Assembly (NCBI GenBank): GCA_009746045.1
Contig: RPFO01000299.1
Coordinates: forward strand, 2,433,850 to 2,497,849
Direction: 5' to 3'
DNA length: 64,000 bases
From: Mesostigma viride
Lineage: Eukaryota > Streptophyta > Mesostigmatophyceae > Mesostigmatales > Mesostigmataceae
The position numbers and the translations under genes were made by a program. Below the pieces are notes generated by a model. The model had not been told where the DNA came from. It worked only from the letters and a program-made list of their open reading frames with translations, and did not search any database. Below, piece after piece: positions 1-10,280 of this stretch (within the stretch, counting starts at the first letter, position 1; each line of letters begins with the position of its first letter).

Positions 1-917
1 TGATCCCGGGTGTGAGGGGTGTGAAAGGTAAGTGCGTCCTGGTGGTAGTAAGGTAATGGCATCGATTTGCTTGTGATATCGTCAGTTTTTAGCTGCCTAT
101 CTATCGGCGCCTAGTGCCGATGTGACGTAAGGCAGGTTACAGTACTTCGTGCAGTGCTCTGCGGCTGGCCCCCGCCTTATAGACGTGTTTGCTTTCCATA
201 AGAAGCATGGCAGTTCCTGCCATGCTGGCCATGTCTCAGGCAACCCTTGCAAAGCCCGAAATCAAGCTAAGAGGTCTAGTAGGCTGTGCAAATGTTGTCC
301 AGTTATGCTTGTATATCTTGCCATGTGCTGTTCATCTGCTGCCGCGGCAGCAAACCCCTGTCATAATATACCGTAACAACCTAGATATTGGGGCTATGTG
401 AGTGAAGCTACGCGCTTGGAAGGTCACACCTATCATTATAATGCATGATCCTTGTGCGTGTTTGTAATAGAGGCTTTGGATTCCTCATGGTTACGTGCAA
501 TACCCATGGCAGGCTATTGCTGCCTGCAGTGCTGCGCGACAGCCCCGGCCGTGCAAGTGTGTGTGAGGGGTCCCTTGGGGAGCATGCCATGTCATGCCAT
601 GCTTACCATGTCGTGGGGGAACCTCGTAAGGTCCAAAAGACACGTTACATGCAGATGGAACTGAGTACTGACGCCTTTTGGTCGCTTGTATCTATGGTCA
701 TGTTGTGTTGATGGTGCCGTCGCAGCGACAACCTGTTTTATTAAATCATAATTAAATATGTATTAGGGCTATATGACTGATGTTAAGTGCTGGGAACCCC
801 AAAACAATCATAATAATGCATGGCCTTCACTCATATTTGGAATAAAGTTTGTTGGCTCATTGTAATGACATGCAACACCCAATTTATGAAAAGGCCTCAA
901 TTGAGGCCTTTTTCCAG
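1..917. other. Left flanking DNA, no gene recognised
   Basis: This is AT/GC-mixed sequence with only short open frames that lack family features. The stretches around 330-460 and 690-830 look like diverged copies of one unit: both carry a variant of 'ggggctatgtga / agggctatatga' followed by 'ataatgcatg'. A 24-bp perfect palindrome sits at 889-912. I see no promoter or RNA gene. It is probably the host DNA, or an older repeat, into which the Ty3 element inserted. Confidence 0.5.
889..912. repeat. 24-bp perfect palindrome next to the Ty3 target site
   Basis: The sequence AAAAGGCCTCAA is followed directly by its reverse complement. It ends five bases before the GTAGA target-site duplication of the Ty3 element. 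The function is unknown. It could form a cruciform, or be chance structure in a repeat. Confidence 0.7.
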
Positions 918-922
918 GTAGA

Positions 923-1009
923 TGTTACGTCGCGTAACAATTCGTTGTAGTTACGGACGTAAATTAGGTCTTTTGCCTCGGTTGTCCCTAGGTTTACGTG
1001 TAGTTCCTA
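923..1009 (+). repeat. Ty3 5' LTR, first part (interrupted)
   Basis: This is identical to the first 87 bases of the 3' LTR at 40681-40767. It stops at TA (1008-1009), which is repeated at 28755-28756 as the target duplication of CACTA element A. The LTR resumes at 28757. Confidence 0.95.
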
Positions 1010-1022
1010 CACTAGGAAGTCG

Positions 1023-1435
1023 GGTTCTGAGATTTTTCTCAGGATCCTGAGATTTCCTGAGATTTTTCTCAGGATTCCTGAGATTTTCTCAGGATTTCCT
1101 GAGATTTCCTGATTTTTTTCTCAGGATATCAGGAGAAATCCTGAGAAACCCTGAGACTTTTCTCAGGATTCCTGATATTATATCAGGACTTCCTCTTGAG
1201 AATCTTGAGAAGTGCCTGAGATGCGTCTCGCGAAACACTGAGAAACACTGAGATTCGTAAAAAAATCCTGAGAAATCCTGAGATCCTGAGAAAACCCGCT
1301 GAATCAGAAAAAATCAGGAAAATCAGGACACTTAACAGCACAAAAAATCAGGAAAATCAGGACACTTAGCATGGCACAAAAAATCAGGAAAATCAGGACA
1401 CTGAGCATGACACTTGAGAACTCTCAAGTGCATGA
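1023..1435. repeat. Left subterminal repeats of CACTA element A
   Basis: These are about 20 copies, in both orientations, of a short motif close to CCTGAGATTT / AAATCTCAGG, often in inverted pairs such as CTGAGATTTTTCTCAG. The matching cluster is at 28370-28735. Such clusters next to the terminal inverted repeats bind transposase in CACTA elements. Here that role is inferred from position. Confidence 0.85.
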
Positions 1436-1577
1436 AGACAGGACACTTATGCAATATATGTGGATGCAGAAATGATGCAGTTGACACACATGTTCATCGG
1501 AAATAAATAAATATAAGTGTGACAAGCACACAACAAGTTATGTATCAATCCATCATTACATTATATTAGGAATATAA

Positions 1578-2573
1578 TCAATCCCACTCCTCATCAGTGT
1601 ATGCAGCACTGTCAGAGTCCGCATAATTTACTACCACACGTTGCCTCTCACTTCTCCTTTGTGTGGGAATGCATGCCTCACCGTCGCTGCTCAGCGACAA
1701 ATCACTAGCAATGTCATCAGGGCTTGATGCGCTGCCACTAGCCGCTGCCATGGACTTGCCAGCAATGCTCTTGCCACGCGAGCGGTTTGGTGCAGCGGCT
1801 GTGTGTGTTTCTACCAATGTGTCCGCAGTGCGCTTGCCACGCGAGCGGCTTGGTGCAGTGGTTGCTTGTGGTTCTACCAATGTGCCAACAGTGCGCTTGC
1901 CACGTGAGCGATTAGGTGCAGTGGTTGCTTGTGGCTCCGCAGCCATGCGTGCAGTGGTTGCTTGTGGATCTATGGGTGCAGTGCGATTACCTTGTGAACG
2001 ACCTCGTGTTGTCATGTCTCTTCGCTTAACACACAGTGTCACCTTGCGCTGCAGGTTCATATCAGCATACACGTCTGTGGTTCTCAGCTGAGCACCTGCA
2101 GCACGGGATAATACATGCTGGGCTGCACTACACGTTTCCTTTACCATTTGCCACGGCAATTTACAGTGCACGATGGCTATCTCAGGTGCATACTCTGGAT
2201 CAACTACAAAACCAACTGAACATACACTCCCGGGAAGGACTAAAGCATCCTGCTTGGGCGCTCGCTCCCCTAAAGGTATAAGCGTCAATCCCTCTAAAGG
2301 GAGCTCTTTCACAGATCCGACATCAAACAGAGCGACCTTTAAAAGAACTTGCCTACTCCATCCTTCCGTCGGGGCACGGAGGAAACTATGCAGAATGTGT
2401 GTGATGCGGCCATACCTAACCCCCTCTTTACCATAAACCATTACTCCCGAGTTGCGATGGCGAACAGTTTGTCGAAGGTCGGCGACTGCAGTTCGGTAAT
2501 TGCTGCCATTGATGTGGATTGAGTCATGCTCGTCACAAGCAGGCTCCATGCCACACACCGCCGCCGTAATCAT
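1578..2573 (-). CDS. 331-aa ORF, possible C-terminal part of a CACTA-type transposase
   Basis: This is the only long clean ORF in element A's own sequence. Residues about 40-150 hold a compact globular stretch (VRYGRITHILHSF, LLKVALFDV, GLTLIPLG, VGFVVDPEY). It resembles the beta-rich C-terminal region of Tnp2-like transposases, where a YG.I..I block precedes a hydrophobic strand pair. The rest is low complexity: four copies of a basic Arg-Gly-Lys-Arg / PQATTAP repeat at about 190-270, then an acidic tail ending DEEWD. Upstream on this strand the region is cut by element C at 2837. The similarity is from memory and weak. It could instead be an unrelated accessory protein of element A. Confidence 0.4.
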   Translation of the reverse strand: MITAAVCGMEPACDEHDSIHINGSNYRTAVADLRQTVRHRNSGVMVYGKEGVRYGRITHILHSFLRAPTEGWSRQVLLKVALFDVGSVKELPLEGLTLIPLGERAPKQDALVLPGSVCSVGFVVDPEYAPEIAIVHCKLPWQMVKETCSAAQHVLSRAAGAQLRTTDVYADMNLQRKVTLCVKRRDMTTRGRSQGNRTAPIDPQATTARMAAEPQATTAPNRSRGKRTVGTLVEPQATTAPSRSRGKRTADTLVETHTAAAPNRSRGKSIAGKSMAAASGSASSPDDIASDLSLSSDGEACIPTQRRSERQRVVVNYADSDSAAYTDEEWD

Positions 2574-2836
2574 CGTGGGGAGGCGTGGCTCCTGGTTTTG
2601 CGTGATCCATTGCTTTCTATCTGAGCAAGTGACTTGACTAGTGCGAGACCCAAAGTGGAAATGCCGTGTCTATTCCGGCCTAACATGGCTGATGAAGGCG
2701 TTTATGGAATGGTGCGGCTAGGTGCAGGGTTGTGTTGCCTACCATGGCTGCTGAAGGCGTTCATGGGTGCGGCTAGGTGCAAGGTCGCGTTGCCTAATCG
2801 CAACCTTTCCAAATTTTTCGCTCGTTGGACCAACGG
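2574..2836. repeat. Short two-copy tandem repeat in element A
   Basis: A unit of about 60 bases (atggctg.tgaaggcgttyatgg...gtgcggctaggtgca) is present twice between 2683 and 2800. It is followed by AACGG (2832-2836), the left target duplication of element C. No gene is seen. Confidence 0.6.
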
Positions 2837-3580
2837 TGTCAGAAACCGGGGCTCGGAGGAAAGATCTTTTGCCTGTTATGACCCAGATATTGCACAAGTG
2901 TATGGAAAAGACTTCTTGTATTAAAATACGTTTACTGAGAGTGGAAAACACGGTGCAGCCAACACTGGGCGCAGTCTACCATAGCCAACACTGGGCCAGG
3001 GCAAATGACAATGCCAACACTGGGCAGGGTCACACGACCAACACTGGGTCGGGGCCACACACGGCTAGCAAGCAAAACAACTCTAGGCACACAAAGTAGT
3101 GGCGGCTAATGCATTATGCACCGTTGATTTACATCTGACGGCACTGCAGCTTAGCGTCTCTACAACCACGGAAAGAACACTAGATAATAACGACTTTGCA
3201 GCCTGTAATCTATTGTCCACATCATGGTACATTGTGTGTGTGGTCTGATAGGCTCAAAGTCCTATCGCCTCCAGGGCGGCACCACAAACTGCGGACCTGA
3301 TCTGATCCGGAGAGAGCCGATGTAAATTACGGCACCTGTAACGGTGCTGACAGGTAACGCTTGCTGTATTCCGAGCAACATCATTCGGATTTTAGTACAC
3401 TCAAACATTGTATATGATATTAAGTTAGTCAACGACCTGTGGGTGCAATTAATAGGGATGCAAACCCAACAACAAGTCGTGTAAATAAACACCTAGCTGA
3501 CGGCGTCAATTTTCCCCGCATATAATGCGTGATACCATAATGCGTGACAAAAGTAGAGAAACATCGCTAGATATTTGACA
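2837..3580 (-). repeat. Element C 3' LTR (744 bp)
   Basis: This is a complete LTR with TGTCA...TGACA ends. Its internal side (3581 onward, read on the minus strand) has the purine-rich GTATGGGGGTG next to it, a likely polypurine tract. It contains several copies of a 'caacactgggc' motif around 2960-3050. Confidence 0.9.
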
Positions 3581-3610
3581 CACCCCCATACTGCATGTCA
3601 CGTATTCCGG

Positions 3611-4495
3611 CTACTCAATGAAAAAACCAGCAGGAACATCTGCCACGTCGTCAGCCAGTGGCTCGCCGTCCATGGTGAAGTGCGCCTCAGGTTTCTTGGA
3701 CTTGTTCTCCGCCTTCTTGGACCAGCAGCGATCCTCAGTGTGGCCGGTACGGTGGCAGTGCTTGCAGGTCAGCACTTTCCCACCCTTGGTGAGGAAGACT
3801 GATTCGTCGATAGTACCCGCACAGTGGGGGCAGGCAGCAGTATGATACACTGGTGCACTGGAATCTGAGCTGCCAGCTTGGGCCGCGCGGTGCACACGCA
3901 GATGGTCGTCCACTTTCAGGACGGCGGTCTTGTAGTCTTTCCACGTCAAGTCGGGGGGAAGGTTGTACGCCGCCAGGACGGGGCCATACTGGGCAGGAAG
4001 TCTGCGGCGGTGTGATGTCACCAGGATAGAATCATGGAGTTTATTGTTGCTTAATTTATTATATTCCAGGTACTTTCGTTCGGTGAGATTGATATTTGCA
4101 GGAACAGAATCCATGGGAATCTGCTCAGCTGACAGCAGTTCCTCAAGTGTCGCGGCCTGATGGGTGGATGTCGTTTCGTCATGTCCATAGACGTCAACCA
4201 GGACGGTCCACGCCTCGTGCATATACTTATTGGGGGCCGTAGCGGCATGCAGTAGCGCGTTGCCGTCGAGGCCAGCAATCAGGGCAGCGTAGCCAATTTT
4301 TTGCTGCTTTACCACGATCGGATCCTTTCCAGCTAGTACATCTGAATATCCAAGGGCGTCGAATTGCCCTTCCGCCTTGATTCGGAATCCGGTGAATTTC
4401 TTGGGGTCGCTCCCATCGAAGTTGAGATTCTTGAGAGCACTAAGAACGCTGCTCTCCTTGACTTCTCGTGCCACAGCTGGCGCACCTCCCGACAT
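3611..4495 (-). CDS. Gag polyprotein with CCHC zinc knuckle (element C)
   Basis: This 294-residue ORF resembles the UBN2/Copia-type gag family. Residues about 20-190 hold the helical capsid-like region (LNFDGSDPKKFTGFR, AWTVLVDVYG, NLTERKYLEY, LPAQYGPVLAAYNLP). A CX2CX4HX4C knuckle, CKHCHRTGHTEDRC, lies near residues 250-263, and the tail is short and acidic. Gag packages element RNA and forms virus-like particles. The frame is intact from the Met at 4495 to the stop, which suggests recent selection or activity. The neighbouring ORF at 4440-4841 overlaps its start in another frame. Confidence 0.85.
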   Translation of the reverse strand: MSGGAPAVAREVKESSVLSALKNLNFDGSDPKKFTGFRIKAEGQFDALGYSDVLAGKDPIVVKQQKIGYAALIAGLDGNALLHAATAPNKYMHEAWTVLVDVYGHDETTSTHQAATLEELLSAEQIPMDSVPANINLTERKYLEYNKLSNNKLHDSILVTSHRRRLPAQYGPVLAAYNLPPDLTWKDYKTAVLKVDDHLRVHRAAQAGSSDSSAPVYHTAACPHCAGTIDESVFLTKGGKVLTCKHCHRTGHTEDRCWSKKAENKSKKPEAHFTMDGEPLADDVADVPAGFFIE

Positions 4496-4841
4496 GTTCT
4501 TGATTGCGTTGGAGATTTGTAATGTGAAGTAAAGTGTGATTTAATCTCTCCAGAGATACTGCGTTGTTGTCGAGCAGATCCTGTAGATTTCTGATTGAAA
4601 AGTCTGGAAGTTCGCTGAAACACACACAGTTGAAAAATTCTTGTCGAATGCCACGCAGGAGCCAGCGGCAGTAGGCAGATTCAGGAAACACGCCCGGGAA
4701 GATGTCTTCAACTTGGGCAAAAAGCAGATTTGCTCTTGCGAGGTAGTCTGGGCAAGATTCTTCGGGAAATTGAAAAAGCTCAATTCCAGATCTCAGGTTG
4801 CGGTCGTTGGGAATTGGAAAATATGGGTTCATAGGCATCAC
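4440..4841 (-). CDS. Short leader ORF of element C, possibly gag-like
   Basis: This 133-residue ORF begins 16 bases inside the 5' LTR, just past the primer-binding site, and overlaps the start of gag by 56 bases in another frame. Residues about 20-95 (FQFPEESCPDYLARANLLFAQ, ESAYCRWLLRG, PDFSIRNLQDLL) look like a compact helical segment similar in spacing to the Retrotrans_gag capsid region. A second small capsid-like protein or a truncated gag duplicate are both possible. I do not recognise it with confidence. Confidence 0.5.
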   Translation of the reverse strand: MMPMNPYFPIPNDRNLRSGIELFQFPEESCPDYLARANLLFAQVEDIFPGVFPESAYCRWLLRGIRQEFFNCVCFSELPDFSIRNLQDLLDNNAVSLERLNHTLLHITNLQRNQEHVGRCASCGTRSQGEQRS

Positions 4842-4857
4842 TCGCTACTCGATACCA

Positions 4858-4898
4858 TGTCAGAAACCGGGGCTCGGAGGAAAGATCTTTTGCCTGTT
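4858..4898 (-). repeat. Element C 5' LTR, inner fragment
   Basis: These 41 bases equal 2837-2877 of the other LTR. They end in TT (4897-4898), the left target duplication of CACTA element B. The rest of this LTR is at 24898-25600. Confidence 0.95.
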
Positions 4899-4954
4899 CA
4901 CTATACTTTTCGTCCGAGGGTAGTAAAAAGGATCCGAGGCGTAAATTACGAGGT
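4899..4954 (+). repeat. Left 56-bp TIR of element B
   Basis: This is a perfect inverted match to 24840-24895. After it come GTGGTAATTTACGG-type subterminal repeats. Confidence 0.95.
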
Positions 4955-5514
4955 GGTAATTTACGGCACAGACTACTCTTACCGTTTGTATAAGAGTTCG
5001 GATCTTCCCCTACTAGTAACTACGATTTATGACGCCCGAAAACTTTGGCCGCGGCCGTAGGCCGAAAGTGGGGCCGTCCCCCGCGCCCCCTAGCGCGGGA
5101 GCGGACGACGTCCAGGACCGTTGCGAGATGGCCAATCGCGTAGTACAAAGAAATTACCCAAACCTTAGAGATCGACTGTCACAAGTTCTGAACGGGTCTG
5201 AAACGATGAACATGTTCAGGTTTTCGCGGGCAGGTGGGGCGTCTCGCCAATCCGCGCGGCCTCAGGACATTACGGAGCGTTGACTATTTTAAGCGTCAAA
5301 CAAAAAGTCGCGAACCGATATCTGTACTAAAACTTCTTTAGGCACAGGACGTGGGATGTCAAATTTGATAAGCAAGCGAGACGAAATGACAGTTACGTGC
5401 TGAACTGAAACGTTCGCGCCTGAACAGGGGAAATAGAATCAAACGAGACGGAGTTTTCAGTTAGGAACGAAAACGTTCATAGCGTTGCTGACCGGAAACG
5501 CAAAATTATATTTA
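4955..5514. other. Non-coding left arm of element B
   Basis: There is no recognisable gene. A 84-codon open frame (5029-5283) has no family features. The sequence runs from the TIR-proximal repeats into the degenerate repeats starting at 5515. Confidence 0.5.
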
Positions 5515-5748
5515 GTATATCGAATGGTATGCGGAAATTGATTGTGGTTCAGTCCGAGCGGAGAAATTTTTCAGAATTTCACTGGAGATACGACCGTAAC
5601 GAAATTTCCAAGTATCTGACGCTGAAATATCTCTAAAGTATATCGAATGGTATGCTGAAATTCATAGTGGTTAAGTGCGAGCTGAAAATTTGTCAGAATT
5701 TCATTTTCGATACGAACGTGACAAAATTTCCAAGTATCTCACGCTCGG
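5515..5748. repeat. Diverged tandem duplication, unit about 120 bp
   Basis: The unit starts 'tatatcgaatggtatgc.gaaatt' at 5515 and again at 5639. It ends 'aaatttccaagtatct.acgct' in both copies. The copies differ at many positions, so the duplication is old compared with the one at 5983. Confidence 0.75.
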
Positions 5749-5982
5749 AGAGCTTCCACGGTCTTCACGGGGAAGGGTCCGTTGCGCGTGGCGCACGGAG
5801 ACGGTTCGTCCCGGTCGGAATCGTCCGCCCGCGCGTCCTCCGTGGAAGGGTCTTGGCGCGTCGCGCGGGCCGGTGCGGTTGGCGCCCAGAAGGTCGACTA
5901 TCGGCCTCTGGGCCGCTAGCGGCGAGTCACGTCCTCTCAAGTCGGGGAGGGGGGGCGATAGCCCCCCCTCCCCCACTTTTTT
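5749..5982. repeat. GC-rich segment ending in a long hairpin
   Basis: The region from 5749 is GC-rich. It ends in the inverted repeat at 5944-5973 (GGGGAGGGGGGC, loop, GCCCCCCCTCCCC). Similar G5C5 hairpins recur at 6691-6707, 7418-7434 and 10035-10049, each followed within a few bases by CTTGTT. No gene is seen. Open frames here are GC-rich by-products. Confidence 0.6.
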
Positions 5983-7436
5983 CTTGTTGCCCTTTATACT
6001 ACTTTTTGGCTGCGCAAACTCTTCCGCAAACTCTTCCGGCAAACGTTGTCCGTACACTAGTAGCGCGAAAATCGGAACGCAAAATTTGTTTCCACAAAAT
6101 CTTTCAGCAAATCGTGTCCGTAGGCTTTCTAGCGGCCTGTCACCGCGTAGCGTCCGGCGCCCAAACTCTTCTAAGACGAGTAGCCAAACAACCTCCAGCC
6201 AATTTCGCCAGCATTAGAGGAAATATACGTAACGGCTGAGTAACGGTCTAATACATTTAGTAGCTCAGCGTAGGAGCGAGCCAAAACGATGCGTGCCAAG
6301 TTGAGCTTGAAATTGGCCTAGGCGTTTGGAACGGACGAGGGAAATTGGCAGGGAAAACGGCGAGGAGAGGACCGATTCAAGGGGTATTTGGCGGTTGCTG
6401 GCAAAAAGCGAGAAAGCTGACGGACGGATCTGACGTACTGACATAACAGGTTTAGTTGCGGTTCGGTTCAGCCACCGGCTTCCCAAAATAGGCCAGCAAA
6501 CCGTCCGGCACCATGAGTTTGCATGGAATCGAGGCGTAATCCAGGGGATCACAGGCTGTGGCCGGCCGTACAGGTTCGGCTGTCTTGCTAGTGGGCGGGC
6601 TGTGTGAGCGGGAGTGTACGGCTGTGCTGGTACTCGCCGTTGAGGCACAAAAAGCCGTTGAGGCACAGAATCTGCCAAGTAGCGGGGGTTCGGGGGCGGA
6701 GCCCCCGATCTTGTTGCCCTTTATACTACTTTTTGGCTGCGCAAACTCTTCCGCAAACTCTTCCGGCAAACGTTGTCCGTACACTAGTAGCGCGAAAATC
6801 GGAACGCAAAATTTGTTTCCACAAAATCTTTCAGCAAATCGTGTCCGTAGGCTTTCTAGCGGCCTGTCACCGCGTAGCGTCCGGCGCCCAAACTCTTCTA
6901 AGACGAGTAGCCAAACAACCTCCAGCCAATTTCGCCAGCATTAGAGGAAATATACGTAACGGCTGAGTAACGGTCTAATACATTTAGTAGCTCAGCGTAG
7001 GAGCGAGCCAAAACGATGCGTGCCAAGTTGAGCTTGAAATTGGCCTAGGCGTTTGGAACGGACGAGGGAAATTGGCAGGGAAAACGGCGAGGAGAGGACC
7101 GATTCAAGGGGTATTTGGCGGTTGCTGGCAAAAAGCGAGAAAGCTGACGGACGGATCTGACGTACTGACATAACAGGTTTAGTTGCGGTTCGGTTCAGCC
7201 ACCGGCTTCCCAAAATAGGCCAGCAAACCGTCCGGCACCATGAGTTTGCATGGAATCGAGGCGTAATCCAGGGGATCACAGGCTGTGGCCGGCCGTACAG
7301 GTTCGGCTGTCTTGCTAGTGGGCGGGCTGTGTGAGCGGGAGTGTACGGCTGTGCTGGTACTCGCCGTTGAGGCACAAAAAGCCGTTGAGGCACAGAATCT
7401 GCCAAGTAGCGGGGGTTCGGGGGCGGAGCCCCCGAT
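5983..7436. repeat. Perfect 727-bp tandem duplication
   Basis: Copy 1 is 5983-6709 and copy 2 is 6710-7436. Each starts CTTGTTGCCCTTTATA and ends in the hairpin CGGGGGCGGAGCCCCCGAT. A third copy begins at 7437 but diverges after about 17 bases. I could see no difference between the two full copies, so either the duplication is very recent or the assembly joined it artificially. The 137-codon minus-strand open frames (6265-6678, 6992-7405) are identical in the two copies and show no domain. Confidence 0.9.
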
Positions 7437-8924
7437 CTTGTTGCCCTTTATATTACAATTTTAGACAGCGATTTGTTTGCGCAAACCCTAAAAGCAAACT
7501 GTTGCCGCGTGCGAGTAGCGTTCCGCGGCGACCGCGATTGGGGGGTCGACCGTAGGGGTTCCCTTACATGCGTGCCGTTGGCTTGGTTGCGTCCACTGGT
7601 TGCGCGGCAAAGTTTGGCCCATTTGTGCCACCATTGCGGCCAAACTTTTGTCAGACAGCGTTTTGGCTGGCGTGCCTAAAGTTGTTTGCCCAAACTCTTG
7701 CCAAAAGTGTTGCGCAAACTCTTCCGTATTCGAGTAGCGTGGCCTATTGACCACAGAATTTCGGCATTGCGACCGATTCAAGCGGTATGTGTGCGACAAA
7801 CGTGGTGGGGTTGTTGCCCGGTTATTGGCCGGGAACTAGCGTCAGTTTGACCACAGAATTGTTGCCCAGTCGCTGCGTGTTGGTTCGTCACTTTGCATGT
7901 CGACTGCGCAGTCGCTGCGTGCCAGAGGACAGCTCGTTAAGGGTTTGTTTCAATAATTTCAACGGACGCAACGAGTGCACGATGGGACGAAGACAAGGAT
8001 AGCATGCGGAATTCAGAGAATTCGCACGATTTCCATTAAAGAAGGTCATTTAATGGTGTTGTTTGTGCATGTTGCCCGGTTGCTGCCTGGTTTTTGCGTG
8101 TCGTGGCGACCGCAGTCGCTGCGTGCCAAAGGACAGCTCGGTAGCGTTGCTTTCAATGATTTCAACAGATTTTAACGGATGCAACGAAGGCACGAAGGGA
8201 CGAAGACAACGATAGCATGCGGAATGCAGAGAAATCATGCGAACTCGTGAAAGAAGGTCGTTGAATGATGTTGTTTGTGCATTTTGAAAAGTCAGGTGTT
8301 GTGGGATTCAATCAACGGCAAGGAAGCGTTTATACTGGCCTTTGAGTCGAAAGTGTGCTGCTTTACGTCAAGATTTCCATAACTATCGGTTTGCGCCACC
8401 AGTCTCGCGGGATGCGCGTCCTGCATGGAAGGGGGAAAATTTTTATCAAGGAGACATCTAGCGCAGGCCAGAAATCGGGAGAATTCGGACCCTTTCTTAT
8501 GCCCCCGGGCGAGGGACGTCCGATACCTTTCGTGGTGGGATCTACTTTGTGGTGGGATCATCTTTTGTGGTGGCTCGCGCCTTGACACCTCACAGGCATG
8601 CAACGTAGATAACATAATTAAAACTCCGGCGGCGCTGCAGGGCGGCATGGCAAGGGATCTGGCGCTATCTGACGGGAAAGAAGGCATAACCTCACGTTGA
8701 TAACGTTGCTAAGAAGCGAAACATGTCGGCTGTCGGGGTTTTATCGAGTGGTTTTTGAGTGGTTTGTTGGAAGGTGTTTGCTGCAGGCTGCTCAGTTGTA
8801 TGTAAATATTGAGGCAATTAAACGTTTCTTAGCACCGGCTTCACTGTGCTTGGAGGCTTCACTGTGCTTGGAGGCTCACCAGCTTGTGTATTTTTAGCAA
8901 ACGGATGTGTTGGAAAGAAAGTGA
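7437..8924. repeat. Repeat-derived segment with a diverged duplication
   Basis: The stretch 7915-8085 is repeated in diverged form at 8120-8290. Both have 'ggacagctcg', 'gggacgaagacaa.gatagcatgcgga' and 'aagaaggtc.tt.aatg.tgttgtttgtgcat'. The part from 8300 to 8924 has only short open frames. I see no gene. Confidence 0.6.
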
Positions 8925-9365
8925 CATGGGTTGATCTGAGGGGCATACTGCACGGGTGAAACGCATGCAGGTAGGGAGTATCATTGGTAAGGCTGTATGT
9001 TATGTGTATACATATCTTGCGTATGCGTAGGTTGCATTATGCGTATGCGTATATTGAATTTGGCCTTGTGGCAAGCTTTGGTTTCTTACCAAAGGGTTGT
9101 GCAGGAAAGAAAGGTGACAGGGGTTGATCTCAGGGGCATACTGCATGGGCGAAACTGCACTAGGTACTCCTTACCTGTCCGGTCATTGGTAAGGCACGGT
9201 GCGTGCCAGGGGTTGACCTGAGGGGCGTACGGCATGGGTGAAGCTGCATGTACGTATGCCCAATACCTATCATCATTGGTAACGCACTGCGTGACAGGGG
9301 TTGATCTAAGGGGCATACTCCATGGGTGAAACTGCATGTAGGTAGAGGGCATCTTTGGTAAAGCA
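8925..9365. repeat. Minisatellite, about four diverged copies
   Basis: The repeating unit contains 'aggggttgatct.aggggcatactgcatgggtgaaactgca' followed by 'cattggtaa'. Copies start near 8925, 9115, 9198 and 9289. The spacing is about 90 bp for the last copies and longer for the first. Confidence 0.75.
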
Positions 9366-10079
9366 GTATATAATGCCAGGTATACATGGTTGTCTCCTTG
9401 ATACATATATTTCAGGTTCTTCTTTTCGGGGTTTAATTTCCCTATGTTGCATGCCATTCTCACCCGCCTCTAATATTCTCAATGAATGCATATATTGCTT
9501 CCACTCCGGGCGACCAACTTTACTGTAAATTGTCCTACGGTATAACCGGTTGTGATAAATTAATGGATGAATAGATTAATGTCGCGCTCATGGTCCTCCC
9601 TGCCTTACCAATGAAATATAAATGCTTCCGTAACGCTCAATAAATGTCACAACTAAACCTAACGCACAAGCAATGATATACGCATACGTAATTTACACGT
9701 ACCTCCGTCTGAACATCGCACAGTGAACAAAGTGCAAGACGTGTTCGCTGTGTTACCCCAACGGTTACAAATGCTTACGGCCTCAGTCGCACATCTCCGT
9801 AGCGCAATGGGAAGGGCAAATGTCTCCAGAATCTCCGATTGGCCGGGAACTAGCGTACGATTTTCACAGATTTTCACTCCAGTTGGTCGCCCGGACTGGA
9901 ATATTTGCTCGCGTTCAGTGGGCCCTAAATGTGCACACGTTCCGTAGACGGTTGTAGTAGAGTAGGTGACGTGTCCGGCCGGAGACCGGCCACAAACGCC
10001 GGACAGGCACAATATTGGTTACTACCGGGGGCCCGGGGGCGAAGCCCCCGTTCTTGTTCTCGTAAGCTACGAGTTAGAT
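9366..10079. other. No gene seen; one G/C hairpin
   Basis: Short open frames only. A hairpin GGGGGCGAAGCCCCC lies at 10035-10049, with 'TTCTTGTTCTC' after it. It resembles the hairpins of the 727-bp duplication. Confidence 0.5.
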
Positions 10080-10280
10080 CCGAGGTAAGATCCGACGTCG
10101 TAATTTACGAGGTAGTAATTTACGAGGTAGTAATTTACGAGGTAGTAATTTACGAGGTAGTAATGTACGAGGTAGTAATGTACGAGGTAGTAATGTACGA
10201 GGTAGTAATTTACGAGGTCGTAAGGTACGAGGTAGTAATTTGCGAGGTAGTAATTTACGAGTTGGTAATTTACGATCCCG
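10080..10280 (+). repeat. 15-bp tandem array matching element B's subterminal motif
   Basis: About 12 copies of GTAATTTACGAGGTA run head to tail, with variants (gtaatgtacgag, gtaaggtacgag, gtaatttgcgag). The same motif lies next to both TIRs of element B (about 4940-4975, and 24770-24855 in the reverse sense). This suggests an internal block of transposase-binding-type repeats, or the remnant end of a related element. The coding frame over it is a by-product of the period. Confidence 0.85.

Noticed and set aside
2837-3580. Possible solo LTR, with 24898-25600 as another
   Set aside because: The short piece at 4858-4898 and matching AACGG flanks show they are the two LTRs of one interrupted element.
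10080-10280. CRISPR-like regular repeats
   Set aside because: Units are contiguous without unique spacers, and the genome is eukaryotic.
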